A stretch of DNA of 54,450 bases. It comes from Russula earlei (taxonomy: Eukaryota; Basidiomycota; Agaricomycetes; Russulales; Russulaceae). Both the position numbers and the translations under genes were made by a program. The first letter of the stretch is position 1, and the number at the start of each line of letters is the position of its first letter. Below are positions 23,581 to 34,756 of this stretch, piece by piece. Where the stretch lies: contig JAGFNK010000356.1 in NCBI GenBank assembly GCA_025769875.1, positions 1-54,450 on the forward strand, in the 5' to 3' direction. The notes beneath the pieces are model-generated. The model worked only from the letters and a program-made list of their open reading frames with translations. It was not told where the DNA came from and did not search any database.

Positions 23581-24462
23581 GAGCAGGGTGCAAGCAAGGT
23601 CATGCCCTGGGACAGAACACATGCACATGTGTCAGAGAGAGAGTGTGTGTGTACTTGAAGGAGAAGAGTGAGAGCTTGAGGGAGTCAAGGTGTTCTTAGC
23701 CAACATGTTAGGATTCAGTTTGCATCCCTGACCATTTGCTTACCAATGCTTGCTTACTCATTTCTTCTTACTGTTGCTTACTGATTTGCTGACTGATACT
23801 TAGTGATATCACTAACTGATAGGATGACTGATGCTTAGTGATTGCTTATTGGATTGATGACAGATACTAGGAGAGAATGACTCATGTGTGAGTCATTTCT
23901 GATACTTTCAAATTGCAGTCTCTGTGTTTGGATACTACTGGATCTCAGCTATGTGCTCCTCAAGTTTCATACAAATCAGATGAGCCATTGTCAAGATATA
24001 GTATAAATACTCAGGTGTACCAAGAGTTGAGCCTTACGCTTGACTTACTTCCTAAAGAATTGTATATCATTCTCATTTCTCTCAAACCAAGTCACTACTC
24101 TATGTGAAAGAGGCCCTTCTCTCCTCTGATATTCATTCTTCCTGAGATAATATCAAAGGATTCGAAGTCTAGTGCTTGAACTATATCAAGCAACTCTTTC
24201 ACTAGAGTTAGTATTAAGATCAAGCAGATCTTAACACAACATGAATGCCAGAAAGTTGATTTCATTCACTGAGAGGCTCAGTTAAGCTTTTAACTACTGA
24301 ACAAGATAGTAGCTACTGATACTTAAATACAAAAAAGTTACTCCTCTGAATGCAACTCAAGAGTGTGAGGCAGCATGATGATGATGAAGGGGTGAGATGC
24401 TGGGCAGCAAGCCCTTGGGTAAGGTGATGATGATGATGAATGCGCAATATGGTCCATGCATA
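23581..24462. other. AT-rich non-coding stretch in the transposon island
   Basis: No gene is recognisable. GCTTACT/TTGCTTA-type words recur at 23740-23850. A possible promoter-like TATAAATACT lies near 24002. A GATGATGATG run precedes LTR2 copy B. Confidence 0.45.
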
Positions 24463-25902
24463 TGTTATGATCTACCCTTCTGTCAGTTCATCTCTAACCC
24501 TCCTTTTTCTTCTCTCATTATTGTTCTCTACTGTCACCATTGTCCCCTTGGTTACCATTTCATCCCTTGATCCTGATAGTCCCTTATTGTTTCACTTGTC
24601 ATGTTTCACCTATTGTTCAAGCACCTTTTGCTACTGGCTTAGTATTATCTATTGTTCCACATATAGTACTGTACAGCCTTGCTAGATACAGTATTTAAGC
24701 ACCTGTAAAAAGCTGGGGAATTGTCAAGACACGTACTGCTGATCACTAAGGACTCAGGAGCAGGTGGGCAAGGGTCGGAACAGATGGTACACGGCAAAGG
24801 CGGTGTTGAACAGGAGGACGAGCCAAATGACAAGGAGGTACCAGATGGGGACTGGTAGGTGTTGCAGGAGGCAGAGGCGAAGAGCAGAGGCCAGTGCAAC
24901 GAGAGGGCTTTAAACAAGGCGGTCGTTGAAGAGTACCTTGGAGGCGAGGGGAGTCTTTAAACTGAGCGGTCGCAGGGGAGTACCCAGGAAGATGAGAGTA
25001 TCACAAATGGACAGTCTGACGACTGCCATGCTTCATTGGGGCTTATATACAGTGTACAGGGTTGATTACAAAGACCTGGGACTATTCTAGACTCTTTGGT
25101 ACCATCCGATAGGACTACAGAGGCATAAACTTGCTTGTGTCAAGTTTCAGGCTTACTGAGCGCATTACTGATCATTGTGGAGCGATGACATCATTATGAT
25201 GTCACTGTGGAGCACTTAGTGAGCCTATGAGGTCACTGTGGAGTCGCTCAGTCAGCTATGATATCATTGGAGCCTTGATGATGTCAGATGATTTATGCAA
25301 CAGTTTCTAAGAGTTTGTGCCGCTGTGTCAGGTCCTTGGTGGCTGGGTGGCCATGTGGCTGCCACACGATGATTACCTGATTAGGAAACGGGTGCCTGGT
25401 CATGTTATAGTGCCTTTGCAATAGTGATATCTTGTACCGCAGGAGGGATAGCCCAGAAAATGGAAGGGAGTCAGCAATGCAAAGTGAGAAGGGTCTTTCT
25501 TGAGTGAAAGAGGACAATCTACGGCCAGGGCCTGGCCTTGGTTCGTAACAGGAATGCCCCAAGCTTAGCTTTGTCCCATTTCCTGTTGCATCCCTTGCCC
25601 TGTATAACCCTCTCAATCACAACTTGTGTTGTGCTGGCTTACACTCTGCTTGACCTGAGTTCATCACAAGAAAGGGACCTTTGTGTTCCTCTTCCTCCTC
25701 TGCTTCTCTTGCATCATCCTCTTCTGAAACCAGGAGACCAACTCTCTCTGTGGATTAGTCATTGTCTGACTTAATCCTGAGACACTAAACCTTTTGAACC
25801 AGTCTCCCCAAGCCAGCCCCACTGAACCCCTTGAACCAAGTCACAGGGACTTGGCCCCACTGAACCCTGAGCTAACACTCCAATGGCCACAACACTGTAA
25901 CA
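24463..25902 (+). mobile_element. LTR2 (copy B) carrying a nested LTR1
   Basis: After removal of the nested LTR1 and one duplication copy, 606 bp remain. They match LTR2 copy A in inverted orientation along their length, from TGTTATGATC to CTGTAACA. A TATTTAAG box lies at about 24692-24699. No clear target duplication flanks it (GCATA against GTGTA), so it is older or rearranged. Confidence 0.85.
24722..25550 (-). mobile_element. Solo LTR, family LTR1 (copy D), nested in LTR2
   Basis: This 829-bp reverse-oriented LTR1 has an exact 5-bp duplication, GGAAT at 24717-24721 and 25551-25555. The uninterrupted LTR2 copy A has this pentamer only once, at 4592-4596 as ATTCC, so the insertion can be read directly against its empty site. 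Confidence 0.96.
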
Positions 25903-26560
25903 GTGTATGCACATGGCAGGGGCAAGGGTGAGGTGAGTGACATCAATGGTGATCATCTTGAGCTGTTGTTGCAGTTCCTGGGCACAGAGTGGGGAATGCA
26001 AGGGGATGATGTTGAGAGGAGATGAGAAGAGTTGAAGAGGGAAGGAGGACACACAGGAGGTGGGGGCAAGTGCAGGTCATGTGAGTTACCTGGTCAGCAG
26101 GCTCACATACCTTACACAGGCAACATGAGTGGGTGTGTATGTCAGAGGCAAGAGGCAGAGGGCAAGGTGTGTGCATCAAAGGCAAGAGGTGGGGGATAAG
26201 GTGGTGTTTGCATGCATGATGTGGTGATGGGAGAAAGGAGAGTTGTGGGGCACATGTGTTGGGTGTTTGGTGGTAACCTTGCTGGAGGCAGAGGAGAGGG
26301 AGTGTGCATCAAAGGTGAGAGATGGAGGGCATGGAGGCATTTGCATGTGTGATGTGGTGGTGGGAGAGAGGGAGTTGCAGGGCACATGTGTCAGGCATTT
26401 GGTGGCTGGCTGGTTTCTCACAGTGGAAGGGAAGTGGAAGGGAGAGATAGAGAGAGGAACAACTGAGACAAGAGAGGGAGGGATGTGAATGCAATGTGAA
26501 TGGGAGAGATGGTGGCATGTGGGTGTGCAAGTCATCATGCAAACAAACAGCATGACTTAC
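25903..26560. repeat. G-rich stretch with two ~134-bp tandem units
   Basis: The words GTGTGCATCAAAGG recur at about 26168 and 26302, followed in both by a matching GATGTGGTG...GGGCACATGTGT succession. This is a tandem duplication of about 134 bp over about 26165-26430, with a weaker third unit to the left. The frames it opens on the minus strand are low-complexity and not credible genes. Confidence 0.6.
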
Positions 26561-26767
26561 CCAGTCAAGAATTGGTTTCAACCAGTCATCTTCCAGTTTC
26601 AGTTGAGACTGGTCTGAACTGGTCAAATGACTGCAAATGACCACATGTAACTGGTCATGTGCAGTCCAGTCTGGTTTTTTCAGGATTGGGCAAACCGGCA
26701 GGCAGTCACAGTCATGGTCACACCAAAATTGTGGGAAAAACTGGACTTGACTGGACTTTGAAGCACT

Positions 26768-26980
26768 ATTCCTCAATGGATTGTCTTGAAACTTGGGAAA
26801 TGGAATCAAATCTAGTGTGTCTAGGTGCAGCCCAAGATTTGGAGCCTTATTTTTTGTTCTTAAAAAAGATGCAAAAATTTTAACTCTCAAGAACTAAAAA
26901 TTAGACTCCGAATCTTGGGCTGCACCTAGATACACTAGATGTGATTCCGTTTCAAGGCAATCCATTGAGAAATGGTTGAG
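26768..26980. mobile_element. Long-hairpin element (MITE-like inverted repeat)
   Basis: The arms 26768-26846 and 26904-26980 are inverted copies of each other, sharing blocks such as CTAGGTGCAGCCCAAGAT and CTCAATGGATTG. A short AT-rich loop separates them. A related fragment lies at 21536-21600. It has no coding capacity. It may be a foldback or MITE-type non-autonomous element. Confidence 0.65.
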
Positions 26981-27109
26981 ATATAGCAGTTCAAAAATTT
27001 GCACTCAAGTAATATCCAAAGTCACAGGGAAATGATCTAATCTAGAGTCTACATTTGCACATTTCAACGTTGTTACAATGATCTTAATGACTCGACTGGG
27101 AATAAAGAC

Positions 27110-27460
27110 AAAAAAAAAACGATACTCTACACCATTCCATCGCTGCCGTGGCGTTCCCGCAGGACATCACGCCCAGAATTCAGTTCGCACGCTACTGCAA
27201 GCCCAAGCCAGTACGGCGTGGAACAACGGGGTGAACCAGTTGCACCCGAACGTACAATTTGGTGGATACAAGCCGTCTCGCAAGAGCCCATGTTCAGGTG
27301 CAACGAGCTCAGGCAGTTGATCGACGTCGTACCGGCTTGCACTTCGCGGCAGCACACATCGGTGATAAGCAGACTGTATCAATGGAAGCACAACAGCGTC
27401 GTCATTATGACACGATCGCTAAGAAGACCGCCCGATCCTCAAGACTACGATAATATGGAT
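27110..27460. other. Right edge of the transposon island and 3' flank of the b561 gene
   Basis: An A9 tract at 27111-27119 marks the change to GC-rich host-like DNA. Short frames are open on both strands but nothing is recognised. The region must contain the terminator of the minus-strand gene ending at 27461. Confidence 0.5.
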
Positions 27461-28308
27461 TTACGAGGTTTCCTTATCTTGCTCCCCCAGCGCGGCTTCT
27501 TGTTCCTGTTTGTACTGGTGAGGCAGGAACACCAACCCAATGCCATACAGCGCCCAGAAGGTCTATGGGGACGAACTAATCACACTGCAACACTCTGTGG
27601 CTAGCTCAAACTCACAATAATAAGAGCCAACCAGGCGTGCTTCAGTGAATCTTTAATTGGGTGGATGTTACCGGTCCTCTCTTCCCATTCCTCGTACAAA
27701 CCATGATGAATCTGATTTCCCGACACCAAGTGATAAAGCATAGCAGCAGAGGAGAAGGAAACGAACCTGGTAGCCTGCCATTGCAAGGATCGCAAGACCT
27801 AGCGCCACGTGCAAATAATTCTGTGCTGGCCGATTGCCGATGGAAAGAAATGGAACGCGAAGGAAATGGATGAAAGCGCCAACCAAAACCTGCGCAATGT
27901 ACAGGCTAAAAATGGCGTAGCCGACTCTCTGTTTGCGTTTCGAGATGAATAGGTGGTCAAACAGTGTGAATGTTTAGGATACGGTACATCAGAAACGTAC
28001 CCTGTGGTGGTCTATCGGCCTAGGTGGGGCGACATGTTTCGCACTGACGACCATGGCCCATGACGCAAACACAAGCGGAGCAGCGATGAAAAAATTGATG
28101 AGCGCGTGAAAACGCCACCATCTGTCATGCGGAGGGCATGGCTTCGTTACTCAGAGAATCCGATTGCGTGGTGGACGCACCGATTGGTGAAGGTGCGTAT
28201 GTAGCGAGGGATGAGAACGCCCAGTGGCAGAACGATCAGGAAGGAGATGGACGCCAACAGAGCATGGTCTTTGACTTTTTTCTCGTGTTCTGAAAAGGGA
28301 GGGGGCAT
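27461..28308 (-). CDS. Cytochrome b561-type membrane protein, copy A
   Basis: Five exons (28308-28181, 28121-28001, 27928-27767, 27711-27616, 27562-27461) join in frame to about 202 aa. Several hydrophobic segments are visible: around LLASISFLIVLPLGVLI, ALINFFIAAPLVFASW, IFSLYIAQVLVGAFI, LHVALGLAILAMAGY and LALIITFWALYGIGLVFL. Histidines sit where b561 proteins bind heme: FHALINFF, DHHR, NYLHVALG and LKHAWLAL. Such proteins move electrons across membranes, often as ferric reductases or attached to DOMON domains; no DOMON is present here. A tandem paralogue lies 0.8 kb upstream in the same orientation. Confidence 0.85.
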
Positions 28309-29106
28309 GGTATCCGTTTGTGAGAGAGCGAGACGCAATGGCGGGAACGAGAGAGGGACTCGGAGGCCCGAGGATGTGGAAAGGTTGATAAGGGCGAAAC
28401 AACCTCGTAGTTACACGTGGTGATTTCCAAATGGCCGAGAGGCATCTGGTTTACACAGGTGTTCGTTCACACGTCCCCATTTGGCACCAATGTCGCCAGA
28501 GAGTACAACAAAGTTAGAACGCTGGCCAGCTTGGCCGTGTGCGTGCGCCACCCGGGCTAAAGTTGAGCAAGATGTGTGAGCAGAATGGTGGCGGTTACAG
28601 CAACCAGGTTTCGGGGTTCAACAAGGCGTCGTGATTTCCAGTCGCACACAGAGATACGTGCATAGCTCGTCATTGGGGGGGGGGGGGGGGGGGTCGCGGT
28701 AGCGGGAGATGACGAGGAAAGGAAAGCAGAGGGGACATGCGTCCGATCCCGAACGCGCGGTTTCGATAACGGCGGGGGGGCACACTAGAAATCCCCCTCG
28801 CTCACTTGGAAAAGAAGCAAATGTCATGCTGCCGGCCCCGATAAAATAAAAAATCAAGATCAAGCGACAGACGGGCAATCGCAATCACGTTTCAACTTAA
28901 ATGCACGTGCTCCATTGATCAGCAGGTGCCATGCTTTCATGCGACCCTTCCGCCGACGTACATCAACCTCAGTGCGGCAATATGTCGAGGCAAGACGTAA
29001 GCGGAAGACTCTGTCCCGCAAACATTATCTGTAATACAATATCCGTAACGAGCGAAACGATCACAGCTGGGCAATCCCCGGACCTCAAGACGGCGGAAAT
29101 ATGAAT
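28309..29106. other. Spacer between the two b561 genes, with a G19 tract
   Basis: This holds the promoter of copy A and the terminator of copy B. A run of 19 G at 28675-28693 stands out. It makes the minus-strand open frame here (28618-28884) a proline run and not a credible gene. Confidence 0.6.
28675..28693. repeat. G19 homopolymer
   Basis: Nineteen consecutive G lie between the tandem b561 genes. Its length is likely variable or uncertain in the assembly. Confidence 0.85.
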
Positions 29107-29974
29107 TTACGTGGCTTCCTTATCTTGCCCCCCTCTGGCTTCTTGCTCCTGTTTGTACTGGCGAGGCAAGAGCACCAACCCGATCACATACAGGGACCAG
29201 AATATCTAGCAGGACAAATTGGTCATGCAACACTGCTGGCTCGCTGGCTGAACTTACAATGAGAAGCGCCAACCAGGCGTGCTTCAGCGATTGCTTGACT
29301 GGGTGGACGTTACCGGTCATCAGTTCCCATTCTGTGTAGAGTCCATAGTGAATCTACGTTAGCGACATGATGTAATGAGAAAGCGTTGTGCGGGTAGGAG
29401 AGCTGGCGGGAAAAGACGAACTTGGTAGCCTGCCATTGCAAGGATCGTTAGACCTAGTACCGCGTGGAAATAATTCTGCAGTGGCCGATGGGCGATGGGG
29501 AGAAACGGGATGCGAATGAAATGGATGAATGGGCCAAGCAAAACTTGTGCAGTGTACAGGCTTAAAATGGCGTAGCCAACTCTCTGTTCGATGGCGAGGG
29601 GATGTTGGGGTTCGTGACATGTGTGGTCAGACACGTTCAGAGTACTGTATATCAGAAGCGTACCTGGTGGTGGGCTATCGGTGCATGGGAGATGTTTCTG
29701 GCACTGGCTGCCATGCCCCAAGCGGCGTAAACGAGAGGGGCGGCAATCAACAGATTGAGGAGCGCGTGTAACCGCCACCATCTAGGACATGCGGAGTATG
29801 AATTCACTTAAACCCCATCGCGTCCGACGAGCACGAGGGGACTCACTTATTGGTGAAAGTGCGCAAGTAACGGGGGACGAGAACGCCCAGTGGTATGATG
29901 ATCAGGAAAGCGGTGGATGCCAACAGAGCATGGTCTCTGACTCGTTTCTCGTATTCTGAAAAGGGAGGAGACAT
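29107..29974 (-). CDS. Cytochrome b561-type membrane protein, copy B
   Basis: Five exons (29974-29847, 29781-29664, 29583-29422, 29353-29258, 29205-29107) join in frame to about 200 aa. Exons 1, 3 and 4 have exactly the same lengths as in copy A (128, 162 and 96 nt), and all four introns sit at equivalent positions. The heme histidines are kept: LHALLNLL, AHHQ, NYFHAVLG and LKHAWLAL. The C-terminal tails are basic and acidic mixes of similar length. This is a tandem duplicate that has diverged in sequence, mostly in the first membrane segments and the tail. Confidence 0.85.
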
Positions 29975-30988
29975 AGTATCTGCTCGGCTGAGAAACAGCT
30001 GCGACTGTGACGGCGGAAATCAACGAAGGGAAGGAAGTGGGCAAAACCAGACCGTCACGTACATCCTTTCATTTTACATGTGTGGACATGTGGCTGGCGG
30101 CGGCCTTCGGCTTGGCATTCGGCTTACACAAGCGTTTGTTCATGTTCCCATCAGGTAAGTGAAGAGAGGCGGTGAGCGACGTCTGGTCAACTCAATGCGC
30201 CAGAGTTGCACTACGGCGTCATCGAGACAGTGCGCAGCAGGGCCACATCATCCACCAATCCGCTTTCGAGGCTCAATGTTCCACGCCGGACAGGTGTCGT
30301 AATAGCCGGTCACCGTACTGTACTAATAAAAAAACGTTGCCAGGACCTCCTTCCTTGCACTTTTAGTCGGAGTTTTATGGGTGCATGCCAGTTCCGAGCC
30401 CATCAGAGTTACCTATTGTACGGTACGGTTGAGGATTGTCACTGTGGGTTGTTTCTTCCCTCCGGATACGTATAAAAGGAATATTGATCTTACGACATTG
30501 ACATATGTCCCACTCGTTCCGCCCAGTTTAAATAATGAATAGGTCACCTCAGTTATCGCCGCACCGGACGTGGGATACTGAGCCCTTTACTGTGCTTACA
30601 GCGCTTTCCAAAAAGTCTATAATAACAGAACGATGTGAGTTTGCGGTATGCGCAACCTTCTGAAATCTGGGCTGAGAAATTTTGATCAAGCCGTGCGATT
30701 TAGGTGACGCCCAGTGGTCTAGCTTGGCGTAGTCGTTGGTGAACATGGATGCGCTGCTCCGGGGGTACCTGCGCTGGCGATTTTCATTGAGGCTGAGATC
30801 CCTAGGGTGGAGTGCAAGACAGTTCTCGAAAGGGCCGCTCCCATCACCGTCACGGTGATGGGAGACTGGGACGATCGGCAGTGTGGTCACATGATCGGAT
30901 CGTGAGCCATAAGGAGATCACGTGATGACGTGCGCCAGCGCTGTCGCGACGCGAGCACCAACTAGAGGTCAGCTAAGGTTGTTGTTAC
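29975..30988. other. Intergenic region left of the pogo element
   Basis: Promoter side of b561 copy B. A minus open frame of 113 codons (30890-30549) has no recognisable motif, and I do not call it a gene. TCACGTGATGA lies at 30918-30928. Confidence 0.5.
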
Positions 30989-30990
30989 TA

Positions 30991-33900
30991 TCCCTGTGCC
31001 CATCTTCGGACAGTGCCCATCTTCGGACAGTCACGCTCTGTCACCCCAAAAGTTTCAAATCCTGCCAGGTTGCTCTCAGCTTTCACCGGCATGGGAGTTG
31101 AATACAACATTCTCACGTGCATACGTGCAAGCGCATTTGGACGCTGCACACTCAAGACTCACTCAATAAACCGATCTCACACATTCTAAGGATCTGATAG
31201 TAATTAGATCACCAATGTATATACATAGGAATAAGTGATCAAATACAGTCAGAAATCGTTCTAGAAGGAATATAACCGAGATTGAAAGTTCTGATCTTCA
31301 GTGCTGGGATAAGGTATGGGATGGTACAGAGGTAAGGGTGCATTATCTGTGGGATATTGTTGTTGGGTATGAGAGGAGGACGGGGTGCGATATGAACTGG
31401 AAGATGCAAGCGTGTTCAGAAGATGTGCAGAGGGATGGAGATTCTGATCTGGAAATGATGATAAGATCTCGTTGCCATCTACTCTTGATTGCTCCTCAGG
31501 GTGCATTACTTCATTGTCCTTCTGAGAGCGAGTCGATTTGTTAAATAGTCCAGAATACCTTGAGTTGATCTGAAGATCGGGGGAAATATTAAAGTGATCC
31601 GTGATCCGAGATAACAGTTCCGAGTTGGTGCCCTTATCGGATATGTTGAGGGCTTTTGCGAGCGCACGGAGGTCATCCTTCTTGTAGGATGACAGCCGGC
31701 CAATGAACACTCTATTATGGGCTTGATATTCCAGATGACGCTCATGTTCTGCATTTTGGGCTTGTTTCTCTTTGGCGGCCTTTTCCTTTTGTAGCTGCTC
31801 CTCATCCTCTTGATCAAATTTAGATCGGAGGTCCCTAGATGTGACAAAGCATGCTTTGATCTTCTTAGATCCACGCTCTTTTGATTTCCGACTATTTTCA
31901 AGTTGTTCCTTGACCATATCAAGCTCTTTGTGAATTGAGGTGCAATGGGCATTGGCTGAGAGAATTTCACTAAGGGCCTGACCCAGAGCTTCCTGAGTGG
32001 CAAGGAGCTGCTGCCGGACAGAGCGCAGCTCTGATAAGCGTTCATCTGGGGAGAGCGCAAGATCCTCTTCAAGCGAGATGATCTGTGGATGTCTTGATGC
32101 GATAAGATTGTGATGTGCCGTTGGAGCGTGTCCTGTTGACTGCTTTGGATTCCAAATCTGCCAGGGCACACATAAATCCTGACAATGGCTTGGCTGCAAC
32201 ATCAGTTTGATTGGATTCCAGATGCGCTTGATCTGCATTGGGATCAGGATCAGAACCCAGATCAAGACTGGGATCAGGGCTGGAAGATCTGGAACTGGCA
32301 TCAGATTGTGATGGGACCCAGTCATCGTCGGACAGATCAATGGGATCTGATGATGGGACATATGTTGAAAATGAATCAGGGAGATGTGTGATCATTGATG
32401 AGGCTTGGCTTGGTGCAAAATCCTCAGGACCAAAGACAGAACAGTTGACTGGATAGAGACCAGCCTTCTTGAAGGCGCTCTTGATTAACCTTTCAGTGAA
32501 TACCTCCCATGTAGCATGAATATACATCGGGATCACTGAATGGCGATCGATCTGGATGCCCTTGATCACGCTTGCACTGCAGATCTCCTGCCATTTACAA
32601 TCAACTGAGGCGAAGATAAGGACATCAAGGGGCTGAGTCCTATGTGTTGTCTTTGATGGAAAGCACAGTGTGTGGATCTCGATGTCTTGATCATCGAGAA
32701 ACTTGTAGATTATGTGCTTAGCATCTATGTGTTCATGTGTGCTATGTCCATCCACAGCAAGGACGATCGGCTTTGTGCAATCCACGACATGTGCTGCTGC
32801 AAAGGGGATAAAGACCTCCTGGAGCCACTGTTGATAGTTCTCTGCATTGGTCCATCCAGCATCTGAGAAATAGAGGCTTGAGTAGTTATCTAATCAGCAA
32901 TCACAAGAGGCAGATCCAATGTGGAGTGCGCACCTTCCCCACTCCTCATCGCTTAGATTGCGCAGATCCGGGGTAGAGCCTGATTGAAGACAGAATGATG
33001 GCGGAACAACTGCCCCAGCAGCTGAGACACATTCTAGGATAGTTACCAGCTCAAGATTATCACTCTTCATGATGAGTTTGGTGCGCTGCAATCTCGGAAA
33101 GCAGTACTTCCTTCCAGTACTCTTCCGACCCCCACCCATCTGGATACCCTTCTCATCCATGTTCCAGATGTGTTCGGGAGGAATCCCATCAAACTCTGCA
33201 TGGAGGTTATCTAGCTGATCAAAGTAATGATTTATGACCACAGGATTGAAGTGCTTTGCGCGTTTGGGGTCAAGCTTTGAGGGCTTTGCCAGAGATAGAT
33301 CTGGATGTCTTGCCAAGAACTTCCTGAGCCATGTTTTCCTAACTGTCTTGCCAGAGATGACAGTTGTGTGCATCTGAATGTCTGCTTTGGATAATGGAAT
33401 CCCCATTGAACCACGCTGAGCTGCCCATTGTGCAAGCACTTTCTCCTGATCTGGAGCAAGCTTTTGTCTTTTGGCAGCACTAACACTCAGGGTTTGATGG
33501 CAACCTTTGGCCCGATCTGTAAGCGTTGACAATGCGATCTACAGCACTTGTTTGATGAGGCAGAATGGGTAGATCTTAGATTCACTCACTCCCGATGCTC
33601 TGGTGGCCGATCGGAATGAAACATATCTACCAGCACTGAGATCGTCTATAATCTCTTGGATTTGGCCCTCATGCCTTGTTTTATTGTCTTGTTGGTATGC
33701 AGACCTCTTTCTCTGAGCAGGCATATGGTAATAAACAAAATGACATGATGCGATGCGACGTGATACACTAAATTCTGTGTGCACTAGGCCTCCAGAGTGC
33801 TAGAGCCATCGTGCGTGATAAGATTAACTGCTAATTACCCTTTTTGGCCTAATTGACCATTGAGTGGCGTGCGACTCATGACCAACTAAGAGCTCCGACT

Positions 33901-34117
33901 CAGACTAAGAGCTCCAACAAGGCATCAGCCGGCAAGCGTGACAAACAGCCATTTTTAGATTTTGAAACACAACATGATTTTCATCAAAAAAATTTATTGT
34001 GTATGTAGATAAAAGGTACTATATACAGTATGCAAAGTATTGTAGTGGTTGAGTAAGAGCTACATGAGAAATTGATGGTGTCCGAACATGGGCGCTGTCC
34101 GAACATGGGCGCAGGGA
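30991..34117 (-). mobile_element. Pogo-type (Tc1/mariner superfamily) DNA transposon, apparently complete
   Basis: The element is flanked by TA on both sides (30989-30990 and 34118-34119), the duplication of this superfamily. Its 39-bp terminal inverted repeats begin TCCCT and then hold two tandem 17-bp units. The left units are GTGCCCATCTTCGGACA twice; the right end reads GCGCCCATGTTCGGACA twice on the opposite strand. The element is 3127 bp and carries one transposase gene with open exons, so it may still be mobile. Confidence 0.93.
31261..33724 (-). CDS. Pogo-family DDE transposase with C-terminal coiled coil and SAP-like domain
   Basis: Four exons (33724-33590, 33538-32934, 32876-32141, 32082-31261) join in frame to about 765 aa. 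An N-terminal psq-type helix-turn-helix (IIDDLSAGRYVSFRSA) is followed by a CENP-B-like HTH (KLAPDQEKVLAQW to FLARHPDLSL). Then comes the DDE_1 catalytic domain with Asp in WNMDEKGIQMG, in VLAVDGHSTH and in HRTQPLDVLIF. After a Ser/Asp-rich linker comes a coiled coil rich in Glu and Lys, and then a SAP-like motif (SSYKKDDLRALAKALNIS... LLSRITDHF), a DNA-binding helix pair. The transposase would excise and insert the surrounding element. No stop or frame slip was seen. Confidence 0.9.
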
Positions 34118-34756
34118 TAGTATATGAGCCGACAAGGGCAGACTTACAGCGAGAGTCGTGAGCAGTTGAAGGGCGAGAGCGAGGAGCGCGACGTTGAATG
34201 GGCGCATCATTCAATTGGGTCGTGGACGGATGCAGTGCCAGTGATGATGAGGTGTCTTCAAGGCAGGAGGCCGGAACTTTAAAGAGGGTTCGGATGGCAG
34301 CCGCTCAGCGTGGTTTCAGGAAGGGAGACTCACCAACCAGTGCCGGACGAGAGAGTTCGAAGATGAGCAGGAGCTGTGGATCCGCCTGGGACGTAAGTTT
34401 CACCTTAAGTAAAGAGATAATAAACGGGCTCAAGGCGATCATGCGGCGACTAGATCATATCATATAAATTTCACCTGTTCTCACACCCGCGCTTCACTCC
34501 GACGGATAAAGTGAGAGCTGACAGCCAGTGTTTGGGGCAGTGCTCACTCGCAGCCGATCACTATCGAGGCAGAGCAGAAGGATATGCTCTGCTGAGACCA
34601 ATCGAGACCGATTCACATCAGCAACACCCTAAATGTCCAAAATTTGTTGTAAATTCAATAGGTCAGATGTAAGACTAATCTATGTATATACTGTAGTGAT
34701 GCTGCAATGATCTAAAGTACACCAATGTCCGCTAATACATCTCAGCCATTCTACGA
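34118..34756 (-). other. Intergenic region with a possible signal-peptide exon cut by the pogo element
   Basis: On the minus strand a start codon at 34210 opens a strong signal peptide (MMRPFNVALLALALQLLTTL). It is followed by GTAAGT (34147-34142), an intron donor, and about 25 bp later by the transposon end. The rest of such a gene should lie left of 30989, but I cannot recognise it. This may be a disrupted secreted-protein gene or chance. Confidence 0.3.

Noticed and set aside
26142..26553. Overlapping Pro/His/Cys-rich minus frames
   Set aside because: They come from a G-rich tandem repeat; composition alone keeps them open.
28618..28884. Minus-strand 88-codon frame with a hydrophobic start
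   Set aside because: It depends on the G19 tract being read as a proline run and has no other support.
30549..30890. Minus-strand 113-codon frame left of the pogo element
   Set aside because: No motif, no splice context and no similarity I recognise; length is within chance for this composition.
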